Below, one piece after another: positions 8,840 through 16,975 of a stretch of DNA of 64,000 nucleotides. Each line of letters opens with the position of its first letter. The first letter of the stretch is position 1. The notes below the pieces were generated by a model that was not told where the DNA came from, made no database searches, and saw only the letters and a list, made by a program, of their open reading frames with translations. The stretch comes from an uncultured Sphingomonadaceae bacterium (lineage in GTDB: Bacteria > Pseudomonadota > Alphaproteobacteria > Sphingomonadales > Sphingomonadaceae), in the NCBI GenBank assembly GCA_947494305.1, contig CANLUL010000001.1:62001-126000 (forward strand), read 5' to 3'. Position numbers and translations under genes: made by a program.

Positions 8840-9889
8840 CTAGATTCCGTTATCTTTAAAATTTTGAGCTGAGAAGACGCTGGCTTTGGCCACCTTCTGT
8901 AGTCCCAGCAGGTTTCCATCCGGATCGCGTCCGAACATGATTTGCCCGCCGTCCATGGGGGCTGGTTCAGATACGACTGTGCCGCTAGCATCAACCAATC
9001 GCTTACGTGCCGCTTTCATATCCGACACATCAAATACAATCATATTATAGCCAAGAGCATCGACGGGACGCGGGTTATCCAGATCCTCGGTTGGATGACT
9101 ATGATATTGGAATATTTCCAGTTCCAGGTTGCGAATTTGAAACCAAGCCATTTCGACTTCGCTATCGGGAAGACCAGATACCTTGTCGATCTTCTCGCTG
9201 GTAACTGTAAACCACTCCCCCGCGCGGCGAGGGCCGGGCTGGTTAAGAAAGGCAGTGTAGAAATCTACCATCCGATCAATATCTGGTGTCGCTAATGATA
9301 CATGCCGAATGCGATGCGTATTCTTCGGGGGCGTTGGCAGTTTCAATTGAGTGACATCAACATGCTCAATTTCTGAGATCAAGCCATCAAAATCGCGAGC
9401 ATAGGCATAATAGACCGGGTTTTTCGGATTGAGATGTACCATCTCCTTGTCACCAATATGTTTGGCGCCGCCGGCAAGGAATTTTTGATAAGACTGTGTT
9501 TTCTCGTCAACCTGATAACAAACATGCGCAATGCCCGGGCCTTGCACGTCCATTTGCTTGGTTAACTGTGCCTCGGATGAGGGGTTGGCAAATTGCATGA
9601 AACGCACTTGGGCGTTCACACTTCTCATCATTTGCGTTTGCGCAGAAACGCCCGACCGGCCTGCCAGTTTGTCAAAAAGCGGGTTTTCGGTGATTTCCGT
9701 TTGATCAACCGCCTTAAGATCGACGGAGCTACCATAGAGCTCAGCAGTCTTCTCAATATCGCTGACCGATGCTCCAATATAGTTTACACCAGTGATGATT
9801 GTATCAGGTGGAACTGGCTCTCCTGCTGATCGTCCGCCGCAGGCTGCCAGCATTAACGCGACGCCCATAACTGTTAGATGCTTGTTCAT
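8840..9889 (-). CDS. lipoprotein with two VOC (glyoxalase/dioxygenase-fold) domains
   Basis: A 349-aa protein beginning MNKHLTVMGVALMLAACGG, a lipoprotein signal with lipobox Cys17. Two vicinal-oxygen-chelate modules follow (about residues 34-175 and 190-335). Typical strands include GIAHVCYQVDEKTQSYQKF and RHVSLATPDIDRMVDFYTAF, and the end is GRDPDGNLLGL. The ATG at 9889 has GAGGGGG upstream; an in-frame start 63 nt earlier would hide the signal peptide and is rejected. VOC enzymes are normally cytosolic, so a lipid-anchored envelope version is uncommon. First gene of the SDR and PQQ-dehydrogenase operon, perhaps isomerising or cleaving the same substrate. Confidence 0.82.
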   Translation of the reverse strand: MNKHLTVMGVALMLAACGGRSAGEPVPPDTIITGVNYIGASVSDIEKTAELYGSSVDLKAVDQTEITENPLFDKLAGRSGVSAQTQMMRSVNAQVRFMQFANPSSEAQLTKQMDVQGPGIAHVCYQVDEKTQSYQKFLAGGAKHIGDKEMVHLNPKNPVYYAYARDFDGLISEIEHVDVTQLKLPTPPKNTHRIRHVSLATPDIDRMVDFYTAFLNQPGPRRAGEWFTVTSEKIDKVSGLPDSEVEMAWFQIRNLELEIFQYHSHPTEDLDNPRPVDALGYNMIVFDVSDMKAARKRLVDASGTVVSEPAPMDGGQIMFGRDPDGNLLGLQKVAKASVFSAQNFKDNGI

Positions 9890-10011
9890 ATTGACCCCCT
9901 CGTCATTGGTTGATTTGAAAACCAGTTTCATCTCGTTGTCCTGATTTACCAAGAATTACCAACTTCCCAAAACTCTTCGAGCGCAAGTTTCCGGGGTTGA
10001 TTGCAGAACCA

Positions 10012-10040
10012 CAATAAGCTCTAAATGCATTAAAAGTCAA
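10012..10040 (-). promoter_or_regulatory. possible sigma-70-type promoter for the VOC-SDR-PQQ dehydrogenase operon
   Basis: On the minus strand TTGACT (10040-10035) and TTATTG (10017-10012) are separated by exactly 17 nt. The start would lie about 120 nt before the VOC ATG. The -10 element is poor, so this is tentative. An AATGCATT palindrome sits in the spacer and could be an operator. Confidence 0.3.
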
Positions 10041-10086
10041 ATAGTAGGTCTTATTTTTCAAATATGTTCATAATTGGAAGGAGTAA

Positions 10087-10128
10087 ATGTACTTTAAGTA
10101 TAGCAAGGTCGCAATTAAGAAGGATTAG
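10087..10128 (+). CDS. mini-ORF 1: 13-residue basic peptide, first of a two-ORF unit
   Basis: ATG preceded by an ideal Shine-Dalgarno (GGAAGGAG, 3-4 nt spacing) opens a 13-codon frame, MYFKYSKVAIKKD, closed by TAG. One base later the next ATG begins, and that ORF's Shine-Dalgarno (AAGAAGGA) lies in the 3' end of this one, as in translational coupling. It lies on the plus strand between two leftward genes (TetR and the VOC operon). No family recognised. It may be a leader peptide controlling ORF 2 or a peptide in its own right. Evidence is the ribosome site, the spacing and the terminator that follows, not homology. Confidence 0.45.
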   Translation: MYFKYSKVAIKKD

Positions 10129-10129
10129 A

Positions 10130-10201
10130 ATGTCAGACGATCGGTTTAACAAACGGATCAACATGGCGCGTGGAAGCGAAGTTTGCGCTTCTAAGGCCTG
10201 A
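10130..10201 (+). CDS. mini-ORF 2: 23-residue peptide with one Cys
   Basis: A 23-codon ORF beginning MSDDRFNKR and ending SEVCASKA*, with AAGAAGGA 5-6 nt before its ATG. A strong Rho-independent terminator starts only 20 nt after the stop, so the whole transcript is little more than these two ORFs. I do not recognise it. It is about the length of PqqA but lacks the Glu-x3-Tyr pair of a PQQ precursor, and no radical SAM or protease gene is nearby. Possibilities are a regulatory peptide for the adjacent TetR or VOC cluster, a RiPP-like precursor acting with enzymes elsewhere, or a dual-function small RNA. Confidence 0.5.
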   Translation: MSDDRFNKRINMARGSEVCASKA

Positions 10202-10221
10202 GAAAGAGCTCTCTCCCGAGA

Positions 10222-10256
10222 AGGTCCGGCACTATTTGGTGCCGGACCTATTTTTT
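10222..10256 (+). terminator. strong Rho-independent terminator of the mini-ORF unit
   Basis: An 11-bp perfect stem (AGGTCCGGCAC with GTGCCGGACCT, loop TATTTG) is followed by ATTTTTTC on the plus strand. On the minus strand the stem is followed by TCTCGGG, with no T-run, so it belongs to a rightward transcript, not to the leftward TetR gene. Confidence 0.85.
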
Positions 10257-10274
10257 CTGCGATGAAGCGTCACA

Positions 10275-10904
10275 CTACCGCTTTAACTTCTTCTTTCGGG
10301 TAAAATGGTCGAGGCGTGCCATAGTATATGTTCCCAGCATCATCGAAACAGTCAAGTCTTCCAGTTCTTTGAGGTCCATGTTGGAGCGAAGCAGAAACTC
10401 TCCGGCCGATGACGGAATACCAAGGGAGATTTCAGTTGTTGCACGTGCGAGATCGAGCGGCATATCGAAATTTTTTGCGACAATATCCGAAAAATAGTCA
10501 ACGGCAATTTTGCGATAGTGATGAACGCGGTCGTGCAGGCTTATGATTGACGTGTCTGACTGCAATCTTTCTATGATGAGGCCGCGCTCAGCCACATAGT
10601 GAAGATAGACTTGGGTGGTGCCACGCACCAATTCCTCAAATGTTTCGGCTTTTTCGGCAGCCACAACTTGCAGTCGCCACCGTTTAGAAATCTCCCTGTT
10701 CAAGAGCTCGCGGAGCAATTCCTGCAAGCTTTCAAAATACTTATACATTAGCGTCTTGGAGACATCCGCCTTTTGCCCAATGGATTCCATTGATAGGTTC
10801 GACATGCCGTCTTCAGCGATAAGAGCCGCAGCGCTGTCCAGGATCATAGTACGACGTACCTTCGGACTATATCTCCGTTTTGTTTTTGTTGTCAGTTGTT
10901 CCAT
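10275..10904 (-). CDS. TetR/AcrR-family transcriptional regulator
   Basis: A 209-aa repressor with an N-terminal TetR helix-turn-helix (about residues 15-62: MILDSAAALIAEDGMSNLSM, then VSKTLMYKYF) and a variable ligand-binding C-terminal domain rich in helices. Basic N- and C-termini flank it (TKTKRRYS, HFTRKKKLKR). It lies upstream of, and in the same direction as, the VOC-SDR-PQQ dehydrogenase operon, and the mini-ORF unit between them is on the other strand. It plausibly controls one or both, but no clear operator palindrome was confirmed. Ligand unknown. Confidence 0.88.
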   Translation of the reverse strand: MEQLTTKTKRRYSPKVRRTMILDSAAALIAEDGMSNLSMESIGQKADVSKTLMYKYFESLQELLRELLNREISKRWRLQVVAAEKAETFEELVRGTTQVYLHYVAERGLIIERLQSDTSIISLHDRVHHYRKIAVDYFSDIVAKNFDMPLDLARATTEISLGIPSSAGEFLLRSNMDLKELEDLTVSMMLGTYTMARLDHFTRKKKLKR

Positions 10905-11069
10905 TCAGATATTTGTTCCTAGCGTGCATCACATTTACGATAGCATATCACCAACGGCTTCACATCAACATACTCATGCAAATCTCAGAAATTGGATGCG
11001 GATTTTCCATTCAAGGTGATCATTTGTGCAATGACTAGATTGTTCCACAACCGAACGTCGAGATGTCGG

Positions 11070-11284
11070 CTAGGCTGCTCCTGATTTGGCCATATCTATA
11101 AATGCACGAAGCCGGCCTGGCATATGCCGCTTGCTGCGGTAATTAGTCGAATAGCGAGGAAGCGCCACGGTCTTGCCTTTTAGAACCTCGATTAATGTCC
11201 CTCGTTCGACCTGTTCCTTCTCTGCTTCAGCGTAAATTTAAGCAAGGCCTAATCCCGCTTCGGTGAACGTCTTTCGAATGAACG
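11070..11284 (-). pseudogene. 3' remnant of a LysR-family regulator gene
   Basis: Reading leftward, this segment encodes the C-terminal part of a LysR substrate-binding domain: FTEAGLGLA, then EQVERGTLIEVLKGKTVALP and RHMPGRLRAFIDMAKSGAA before the natural stop at 11070-11072. The pattern AGLGxA, then G-L-V-L, then RxxPxxxRAFIDF is the usual LysR ending. It carries an in-frame TAA at 11238-11240 straight after the AGLGLA motif. The helix-turn-helix and most of the effector domain are missing upstream (the smc 3' end lies at 11321). It is therefore a decayed fragment, left by deletion or insertion near the TetR gene. Confidence 0.7.
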
Positions 11285-11320
11285 TTTGACTTTGCGCTCA
11301 GATCGGATGCTAGCACAAGA

Positions 11321-14300
11321 TCACTCGGCCGCGAGCAATTCTTCTGCTGCATCCAGATCCACTGACACTAGCTGGGATATTCCGCGCTCGATCATGGTGA
11401 CACCAAACAGCCTGTGCATTCGGCTCATCGTCACCGCATTATGAGTGACAATCAAATAGCGAGTGTTGGTTTCTGCCACCATTTTGTCGAGCAAATCGCA
11501 AAAGCGCTCAATGTTCGCGTCATCCAGTGGCGCATCGACCTCATCAAGGACACAGATTGGGGCCGGGTTGGTCAAGAACAGGCCAAAGATTAGTGCAACC
11601 GCAGTCAGCGCCTGCTCGCCGCCTGAAAGTAAGGTCAGTGAGGTCAGTTTTTTGCCCGGAGGCTGTGCCATAATCTCCAAGCCCGCTTCGAGCGGATCAT
11701 CGCTATCAATCAAAGCCAAATGTGCCTTGCCGCCATCGAAGAGCGTCGTGAACAACCGTTGGAAATGCTGATCCACTTCCTCAAAGGCTGCCAATAGACG
11801 CTGCCGTCCTTCGCGGTTCAGACTACCAATAGAACCGCGGAGTTGATTAATCGCTTCGTTGAGTTCTTCGCTTTCCTTGGTCGACGTTTCCCACTCGGTT
11901 TCCAGTTCAGCCAATTCATCCGCTGCGACCAAATTGACCGGACCAATACGTTCGCGGCTTAATGTTAGGCGTTCGAGCTCGGCCGACTCTTGGCCAGCGT
12001 CGTCGATTGTCTCTTCGTCAAATTCCAGTTTCTTGGGCAATACCGGCGCGGGACATTCAAATTTCTCTGCCGAAATCCGGCCCATTTCAACCCGGCGAAG
12101 TTCTTGATTTTCCGCACGAGCTTTGGCGCCGGCCCGTTCTTCGCGCGCCTGACTAAGTATTTCGCTGGCTGCATTTAAGCGATCCTCATGATCGCGCTGC
12201 GCCAGTTCTGCAGTCTGGAGCGCTGCATCTTTCTCAGTAACCACGGCGTTCAGTGCATCTTGCGCATCTTGAAGTTTTGTCACTTCAACTTCAATGACAC
12301 GGGGACGATCGGCTAGCTTCTCAACTTCCGCCTCTATCTGTGCGCCGCGCTTTGCCATTTCAGCCATACGAGCTTCGGCTTCACCGGAACGATCTTGCCA
12401 TGATTTAATCTGTGCGCTGGCAACGGCTTTTTGCTCTTTTACCTGCGAAAGCTTTTGATCGAGCCCGGACAAAGCGGCCTGCGAAGACATGACGTGTTGG
12501 CGCGCCGCATCACGTTGTTCTTGCAACGCTGCTCGCGCTGTTTCCTGGGCCGCGCCATCTGGTTGACCGGCCAGTTCCTTTTGCGCTGCCTCAAGTTCTG
12601 TCCGAGCCGTTGTAATTTCTTCCTGCAGAGCAGTTTCCCGCTCAGACAGACTAGCGGTGCGCTTTTGCAGCCAGTTCAGAGCTTCTTCTGCCTGGTCCGC
12701 TTCCCTCAATGCCTGTCGCAGATCATTTTCCGTCTGTTGCCGGACACTGCGCGCATCGATCAACTGGGTCTCAGTAGTTGCGATCGCTGCTTGCTGTTCG
12801 GCGAGCAACGCCTCGGCAGACGCTACTTTCGTCTGAGCAGGGGCCAGCAATGCGCCTAACTCTTTCAGGCGGTTGCTGCGTACGAGCCGTTCGGCGCTGG
12901 CATTGCCATCATCGCGTGCAACAAAGCCATCCCAACGACGCAGTGCACCGGCTTTTGTAACTAACCGTTGCCCAACGACCAGAGATTGTCCTTCGTCACT
13001 GTCCGTGACAAAAATTTGAGATAATCGACTGTGTAACTCCGATGGTGCTTCGACATGATTGAGCAAGGTCTGGGTTCCAGTCGGTGCTGCGCCGCTGCCT
13101 GTGGTTTCGCCGCCGCCCCAGAACCGATCTCCGTCCTCACCAATTGCAGCCAGCAGATCATCGCCAAGCGCTGCCGCCAGCGCGCGTTCATAGCCAGGTG
13201 CTGCTTGTACTTGATCAATAGCTTTGTGGTCACTCTCCGCTTTGGAAAGCTCCCTTTCGAGTGCTGCATGCTCGGATGTCAGTCCTGCCAATTCTGCTTT
13301 CAAAGAAGCAAGCGATGATTCCGCATCATCTCGGGCTTCACTTGCCGAAGTGCGCTTCGCTTCCAGTTCGGAAATTTTCGAAACACCAGATTCAGTCACT
13401 TTTTGTGCAGCTTCCCGCTGTTTAACCGCCGTTTCAAGCACGGTTTTTAACTCAGCTTCATCGCCAATTTCGGTCCGTTCAGCAGTCAGTCTTTCTAACT
13501 CATTTGCAAGCCGATCAGATCGCGTCTGAGCAGCCTCCACTGCCGCATCAGCAACTTTAATTTCAGCTTGAATACGAGCTTCTTCGGCAACGGCTTTTGC
13601 AAAATCAACCTCTGCTTCACTGGCACTGCGTTCTGCTTTTTCGGCCTGCCGCTCCAGATCAGGACGCTCATTTTCAAGCATTACCAGTTCCGCGGCCAAT
13701 TGTTTCTCATCGGTTTCCAGATGGCAAAGTGCTTCCATCGCATCTTTGGTTAGCTGATCCTCGCGCGCATTGTCGGTGTGAATTCGTTCTGCCTGCGCCT
13801 GTAGATCCAATAGTCGAGATTTTAGGTTATCACGTTCGTTGGTTAGTGAGAGTAATTGGTGGCTCGATACTGATGCTTCTTCACGCGCTTTTTGCACCTG
13901 AGACCGGAGTACGCCCAGAGCTTTCGCACTTTCATTTTGGGCAGAGACAGCCGATTGCTGTTCATTCTGTGCAGCGTTCACTTTGGCCTCGGCTGCTTCT
14001 GCTTCTACTTTAGCAGCATCCGCAGCGGCGGCAGCTTCTTTCCAGCGCGCGTAAATTAAGCGCCCCTCAACAATCGCAATCTGATCGGAAAGCTTCTGGT
14101 AACGCGCTGCCTGTTTTGCCTGCCGCCGCAATGCTTTGGCGCGCTCTTCCATATCGCCAAGAATATCATCTAGACGGGATAGATTGCGTTCCGCGGCCCG
14201 TAACTTCTGTTCGGCATCTTTCCGCCTTACATGTAGCCCTGAAATACCGGCCGCTTCTTCTAGCATTTCTCGCCGATCGGTCGGTTTGGACGAGATGACG

Positions 14301-14758
14301 TTACTGATCTTCCCCTGACTGACGAGTGCAGGGCTATGCGCGCCTGTTGCTGCGTCAGCAAAGATCAGCGCAACATCTTTGGCCCGAACATCGGTGCCAT
14401 TGGCGCGATAGGCGCTGCCCGCACCGCGTTCGATCCGCCGAACAATTTCGAGCTCGCTGTCATTGTCACCGACATGCAGCGAAGAGACATCGCTCGTGTC
14501 GCGGGTTGCATGTAAAGCAACTTCGGCAAACTGACGTTGGGGGCGATCTTGCGTTCCCGCGAAAATCACATCTTCCATGCCGCCACCGCGCATAGATTTC
14601 GCGCTATTCTCGCCCATGACCCAGCGTATGGCTTCGAGTAGATTCGATTTGCCGCAACCGTTGGGTCCGACCACACCGGTCAGGCCTTTTTCTACGCGCA
14701 GCTCCGTTGGATCGACAAAGCTTTTGAAGCCCGAAAGTTTGAGCTTCTTTATTTGCAT
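11321..14758 (-). CDS. smc: chromosome segregation ATPase SMC
   Basis: Chromosome-organising condensin ATPase, 1145 aa, the usual length. Walker A GPNGCGKSN (about residues 30-38) in an FKSF-started head, two long Ala/Glu/Lys-rich coiled coils (about 160-500 and 650-950), and a hinge around residues 515-640 with the Gly-rich GGGETTGSG. The C-terminal head has signature LLSGGEQALTA and Walker B PICVLDEVDAPLDDAN. The ATG at 14758 starts MQIKKLKLSGFKSF, the canonical N-terminus. It is the last gene of a leftward group (dciA, two DsbA-like genes, smc) 54 nt behind the second DsbA-like gene. The kleisin partners scpA and scpB are not in the window. Confidence 0.97.
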   Translation of the reverse strand: MQIKKLKLSGFKSFVDPTELRVEKGLTGVVGPNGCGKSNLLEAIRWVMGENSAKSMRGGGMEDVIFAGTQDRPQRQFAEVALHATRDTSDVSSLHVGDNDSELEIVRRIERGAGSAYRANGTDVRAKDVALIFADAATGAHSPALVSQGKISNVISSKPTDRREMLEEAAGISGLHVRRKDAEQKLRAAERNLSRLDDILGDMEERAKALRRQAKQAARYQKLSDQIAIVEGRLIYARWKEAAAAADAAKVEAEAAEAKVNAAQNEQQSAVSAQNESAKALGVLRSQVQKAREEASVSSHQLLSLTNERDNLKSRLLDLQAQAERIHTDNAREDQLTKDAMEALCHLETDEKQLAAELVMLENERPDLERQAEKAERSASEAEVDFAKAVAEEARIQAEIKVADAAVEAAQTRSDRLANELERLTAERTEIGDEAELKTVLETAVKQREAAQKVTESGVSKISELEAKRTSASEARDDAESSLASLKAELAGLTSEHAALERELSKAESDHKAIDQVQAAPGYERALAAALGDDLLAAIGEDGDRFWGGGETTGSGAAPTGTQTLLNHVEAPSELHSRLSQIFVTDSDEGQSLVVGQRLVTKAGALRRWDGFVARDDGNASAERLVRSNRLKELGALLAPAQTKVASAEALLAEQQAAIATTETQLIDARSVRQQTENDLRQALREADQAEEALNWLQKRTASLSERETALQEEITTARTELEAAQKELAGQPDGAAQETARAALQEQRDAARQHVMSSQAALSGLDQKLSQVKEQKAVASAQIKSWQDRSGEAEARMAEMAKRGAQIEAEVEKLADRPRVIEVEVTKLQDAQDALNAVVTEKDAALQTAELAQRDHEDRLNAASEILSQAREERAGAKARAENQELRRVEMGRISAEKFECPAPVLPKKLEFDEETIDDAGQESAELERLTLSRERIGPVNLVAADELAELETEWETSTKESEELNEAINQLRGSIGSLNREGRQRLLAAFEEVDQHFQRLFTTLFDGGKAHLALIDSDDPLEAGLEIMAQPPGKKLTSLTLLSGGEQALTAVALIFGLFLTNPAPICVLDEVDAPLDDANIERFCDLLDKMVAETNTRYLIVTHNAVTMSRMHRLFGVTMIERGISQLVSVDLDAAEELLAAE

Positions 14759-14812
14759 GGAAGTTCCAGTGTCATCAAATCATCGCTCCCCCAAGCGACA
14801 TGAAGCAGGCAA

Positions 14813-15556
14813 TTACCGTGCGCCTGCTTCCTGCAATTTTGTTTCGACCGTGGGCCAATTTGTACCCTCAACAATTTGACCGTTCAGCAAAAATGTTGGC
14901 GTGCCTTGAATATTGAATTCATCGACGGCGGTTTTGGTTTGGGCCATCAATGCTTCGGCCTTGGCTTCGTCAGCCAGACACGCTTTTGCCTGATCCTCAG
15001 AAATACCGCGTTGTTGGAAAAAGCTGATTAAACCTAGTTCTTCGGCCAGAACAACAAAGCGGGTTTTTGCATCCATTTGCAGGATCTGGTTATATTTTTC
15101 ATCACCCATTGCCTGCGCTTTTTCAAACATTGGGCCCTGATTGTTGAGTGCTTGTTTGGTCAGCGGGAAGTAAGGAGCCTCTCCGCCACATTGAGATAAT
15201 ATGGCGGCAGAAAGATCAAGTGGATCGCGAACAAAATTACGGACTTCGAAGCTCACCCGCCCTGAATTCACATAGGTATCGCGAATAGAATCAAATGCTT
15301 GTTCGCCAAAGGTCGCACAATGCGAGCAAGTGATGGACATATATTCAACGAGCTTAATCGGTGCATCTGGGTTGCCCATGACATAGCCGCCAGCTTCGGT
15401 AACAGATACTGTATCCGACCATTTTTGTCCTGCTGGGGCTTCTACTGTCTCTAGCGCCTCACCAGAGGTAGCCGCGCCTTCTCCTTCGGTTGCTTCGCCG
15501 CAGCCAGTCAAGGCCATGGCTAGTGCAAGAGGTGCTAGATATGTTAATTTACGCAT
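14813..15556 (-). CDS. DsbA-family thiol oxidoreductase, lipoprotein
   Basis: A 247-aa thioredoxin-fold protein with an embedded helical insert (DsbA/DsbG type). Lipobox ALTGC puts the mature N-terminus at Cys19. Active site CSHC (Cys77, Cys80) in MSITCSHCATFGEQAF and the cis-Pro loop GTPTFLLNG near the C-terminus are both present. It probably oxidises or isomerises cell-envelope proteins while tethered to a membrane. It sits 31 nt behind a paralogue with CNHC, so the pair arose by duplication and is likely cotranscribed with dciA and smc. Whether it acts as oxidant or isomerase cannot be told; no DsbB or DsbD partner is adjacent, though a DsbD-like gene lies at 51.3-53.4 kb. Confidence 0.88.
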   Translation of the reverse strand: MRKLTYLAPLALAMALTGCGEATEGEGAATSGEALETVEAPAGQKWSDTVSVTEAGGYVMGNPDAPIKLVEYMSITCSHCATFGEQAFDSIRDTYVNSGRVSFEVRNFVRDPLDLSAAILSQCGGEAPYFPLTKQALNNQGPMFEKAQAMGDEKYNQILQMDAKTRFVVLAEELGLISFFQQRGISEDQAKACLADEAKAEALMAQTKTAVDEFNIQGTPTFLLNGQIVEGTNWPTVETKLQEAGAR

Positions 15557-15587
15557 TCCAAATTCCTGTTTTCTGAAGGGAGTTAGT

Positions 15588-16280
15588 TTATTGTGGCAGG
15601 TTCGCCAATTTTGGTTTTAGGCTGGGCCAACTATGAACTTTAGCAATTTTTTTGCCATTGATCGTAAAGCCCGGTGTGCCAGTGATTTTCAAATCTTGGG
15701 TGGCATGTTTGGTCATGCCGAGAATCTTATCAAGTTCCGCTTTGCTGGATAGGCATGCATCGACCTGTGTCGAGGAATAACCACGTTTTTTCATGAGGCC
15801 GTAGAGATCGGCAGCCTTTGCAATTTTTTTGAGCCTTTGTGGCACTGTACCGTCATTCATTGTTTTCATTTTTTCAGCCGGTGTTTTTTGGAATTCCCCA
15901 ACCCACGTCGCCTGTTGAGCCAGCAATGCTCGATGATTGCCGAAAAACTTTGTTCGTCCGCCACAACGTGCCAACATAGCGGCGGTCAAATCAATTGGAT
16001 TTAAGATGAGGTTACGAACCTCAAAATTGACGTGCCCCCTTTTTATATAACCATCTTTAAGCGGGGCGTGGCTTTCCTTCTCAAAATTAGCGCAATGATT
16101 GCACGTATAACTCATATATTCGGTCAGTTTATGCTTAGCTAAAGGATTGCCGATGATATGACCGCCTTTGGCCGACATGGTCACGCGCTGGGTCCAGTCG
16201 GTCTGCTGGGCATAAGCTGGTACAGCAAGCAACGTTGCTGCTGCTATGGTTGAAGCAAGATACACGCTTCCCAAATTCAT
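15588..16280 (-). CDS. DsbA-family thiol oxidoreductase, periplasmic
   Basis: A 230-aa paralogue of the next gene, with a cleavable signal peptide (cleavage after AYA, residue 24) in place of a lipobox. Active site CNHC (Cys60, Cys63) in YTCNHCANFEKES; cis-Pro loop GTPGFTINGKKI. It starts 2 nt after the dciA stop, in a tight operon. The linkage of two periplasmic DsbA-like proteins to dciA and smc recurs in sphingomonads in my recollection and need not mean a shared function. Confidence 0.87.
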   Translation of the reverse strand: MNLGSVYLASTIAAATLLAVPAYAQQTDWTQRVTMSAKGGHIIGNPLAKHKLTEYMSYTCNHCANFEKESHAPLKDGYIKRGHVNFEVRNLILNPIDLTAAMLARCGGRTKFFGNHRALLAQQATWVGEFQKTPAEKMKTMNDGTVPQRLKKIAKAADLYGLMKKRGYSSTQVDACLSSKAELDKILGMTKHATQDLKITGTPGFTINGKKIAKVHSWPSLKPKLANLPQ

Positions 16281-16282
16281 AC

Positions 16283-16948
16283 TCAGTCCTTCTGTTCCCG
16301 TATCGCCGGTTTGTCGCCACCGCCGATTTTACCAACAACTCTTATGCCCACGTTTGTCTGGCTATCAGCATCGCTTTCCTTCGATGCAACCGCAGAAGCA
16401 AGCGATTCTAAAACCCTGTTCAATTCCGGGTCACCAATATCGCGTAGACTGTCCCCTAATTCAATGGGCGCTGGCTTTAGTGATGGCGGTAAAGCGGGGC
16501 GCTTTTCCTTATCTTTTTCGGCGTCTATGGTGCCCTGTCTGAATCGTACCTGACTAACCGCGCCATACCCAAAGAAGCGGTTTACCCGCTCAACAATCTC
16601 GGGTGTAATATGTTGCATCAAGGTCGCGTGCGCACCGGAAACCAAAAGATGCAAAGTGCCGCCCTCTTTTTCTCCCCGCGGAAAGCGGATTGATTCGGGA
16701 AGCGACACTGCTGCATAGCGCTCGCCAACAATTTCCGGCCAGCGACTGACAACCGAACTCTGGATAAAGCCATAACGGCGAAAGGCCGCACGACCGATTT
16801 CCGGCATTAGGTCAGAAATGGTTTTTGCCGGGCCGCCTCGAGGACGTTGGTATTTCTGGAATTTGCGTGCTTTTACGGATTTGGCACGTGGTTTTGAAAT
16901 GACGGATTTCGCCTTTCCTTCGTCATCGATGCCAATTTTCTTCGCCAT
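16283..16948 (-). CDS. dciA: DUF721/DciA-family protein (predicted DnaB helicase loader)
   Basis: A 221-aa protein with a DUF721 domain at about residues 45-125 (IGRAAFRRYGFIQSSVVSRW, then EIVGERYA, then the HLLVSGAHATLMQHITPEI strand). DciA proteins with this domain load replicative helicase DnaB in bacteria lacking DnaC. A long basic N-terminal tail (AKSVISKPRAKSVKARKFQK) and a disordered acidic C-terminus flank the domain. It starts 27 bp from the divergent mutY start, so the two promoters must overlap the coding ends. First gene of the leftward dciA-dsbA-dsbA-smc group. The family call is good; the role is by homology. Confidence 0.82.
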   Translation of the reverse strand: MAKKIGIDDEGKAKSVISKPRAKSVKARKFQKYQRPRGGPAKTISDLMPEIGRAAFRRYGFIQSSVVSRWPEIVGERYAAVSLPESIRFPRGEKEGGTLHLLVSGAHATLMQHITPEIVERVNRFFGYGAVSQVRFRQGTIDAEKDKEKRPALPPSLKPAPIELGDSLRDIGDPELNRVLESLASAVASKESDADSQTNVGIRVVGKIGGGDKPAIREQKD

Positions 16949-16975
16949 AGGGTTCTTTTATGGCATGGCGCGACC

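Noticed and set aside
10130-10201. 23-aa ORF as a PqqA (PQQ precursor)
   Set aside because: The length fits and a PQQ dehydrogenase is close, but the Glu-x3-Tyr core is absent and no pqqBCDE genes are present.
10222-10249. the strong hairpin as terminator of the TetR gene
   Set aside because: Its T-run lies on the rightward side only.
12431-12859. long plus-strand ORFs inside smc (for example 142 codons at 12431)
   Set aside because: They are antisense shadows of a well-conserved coding frame and lack any ribosome site or domain.
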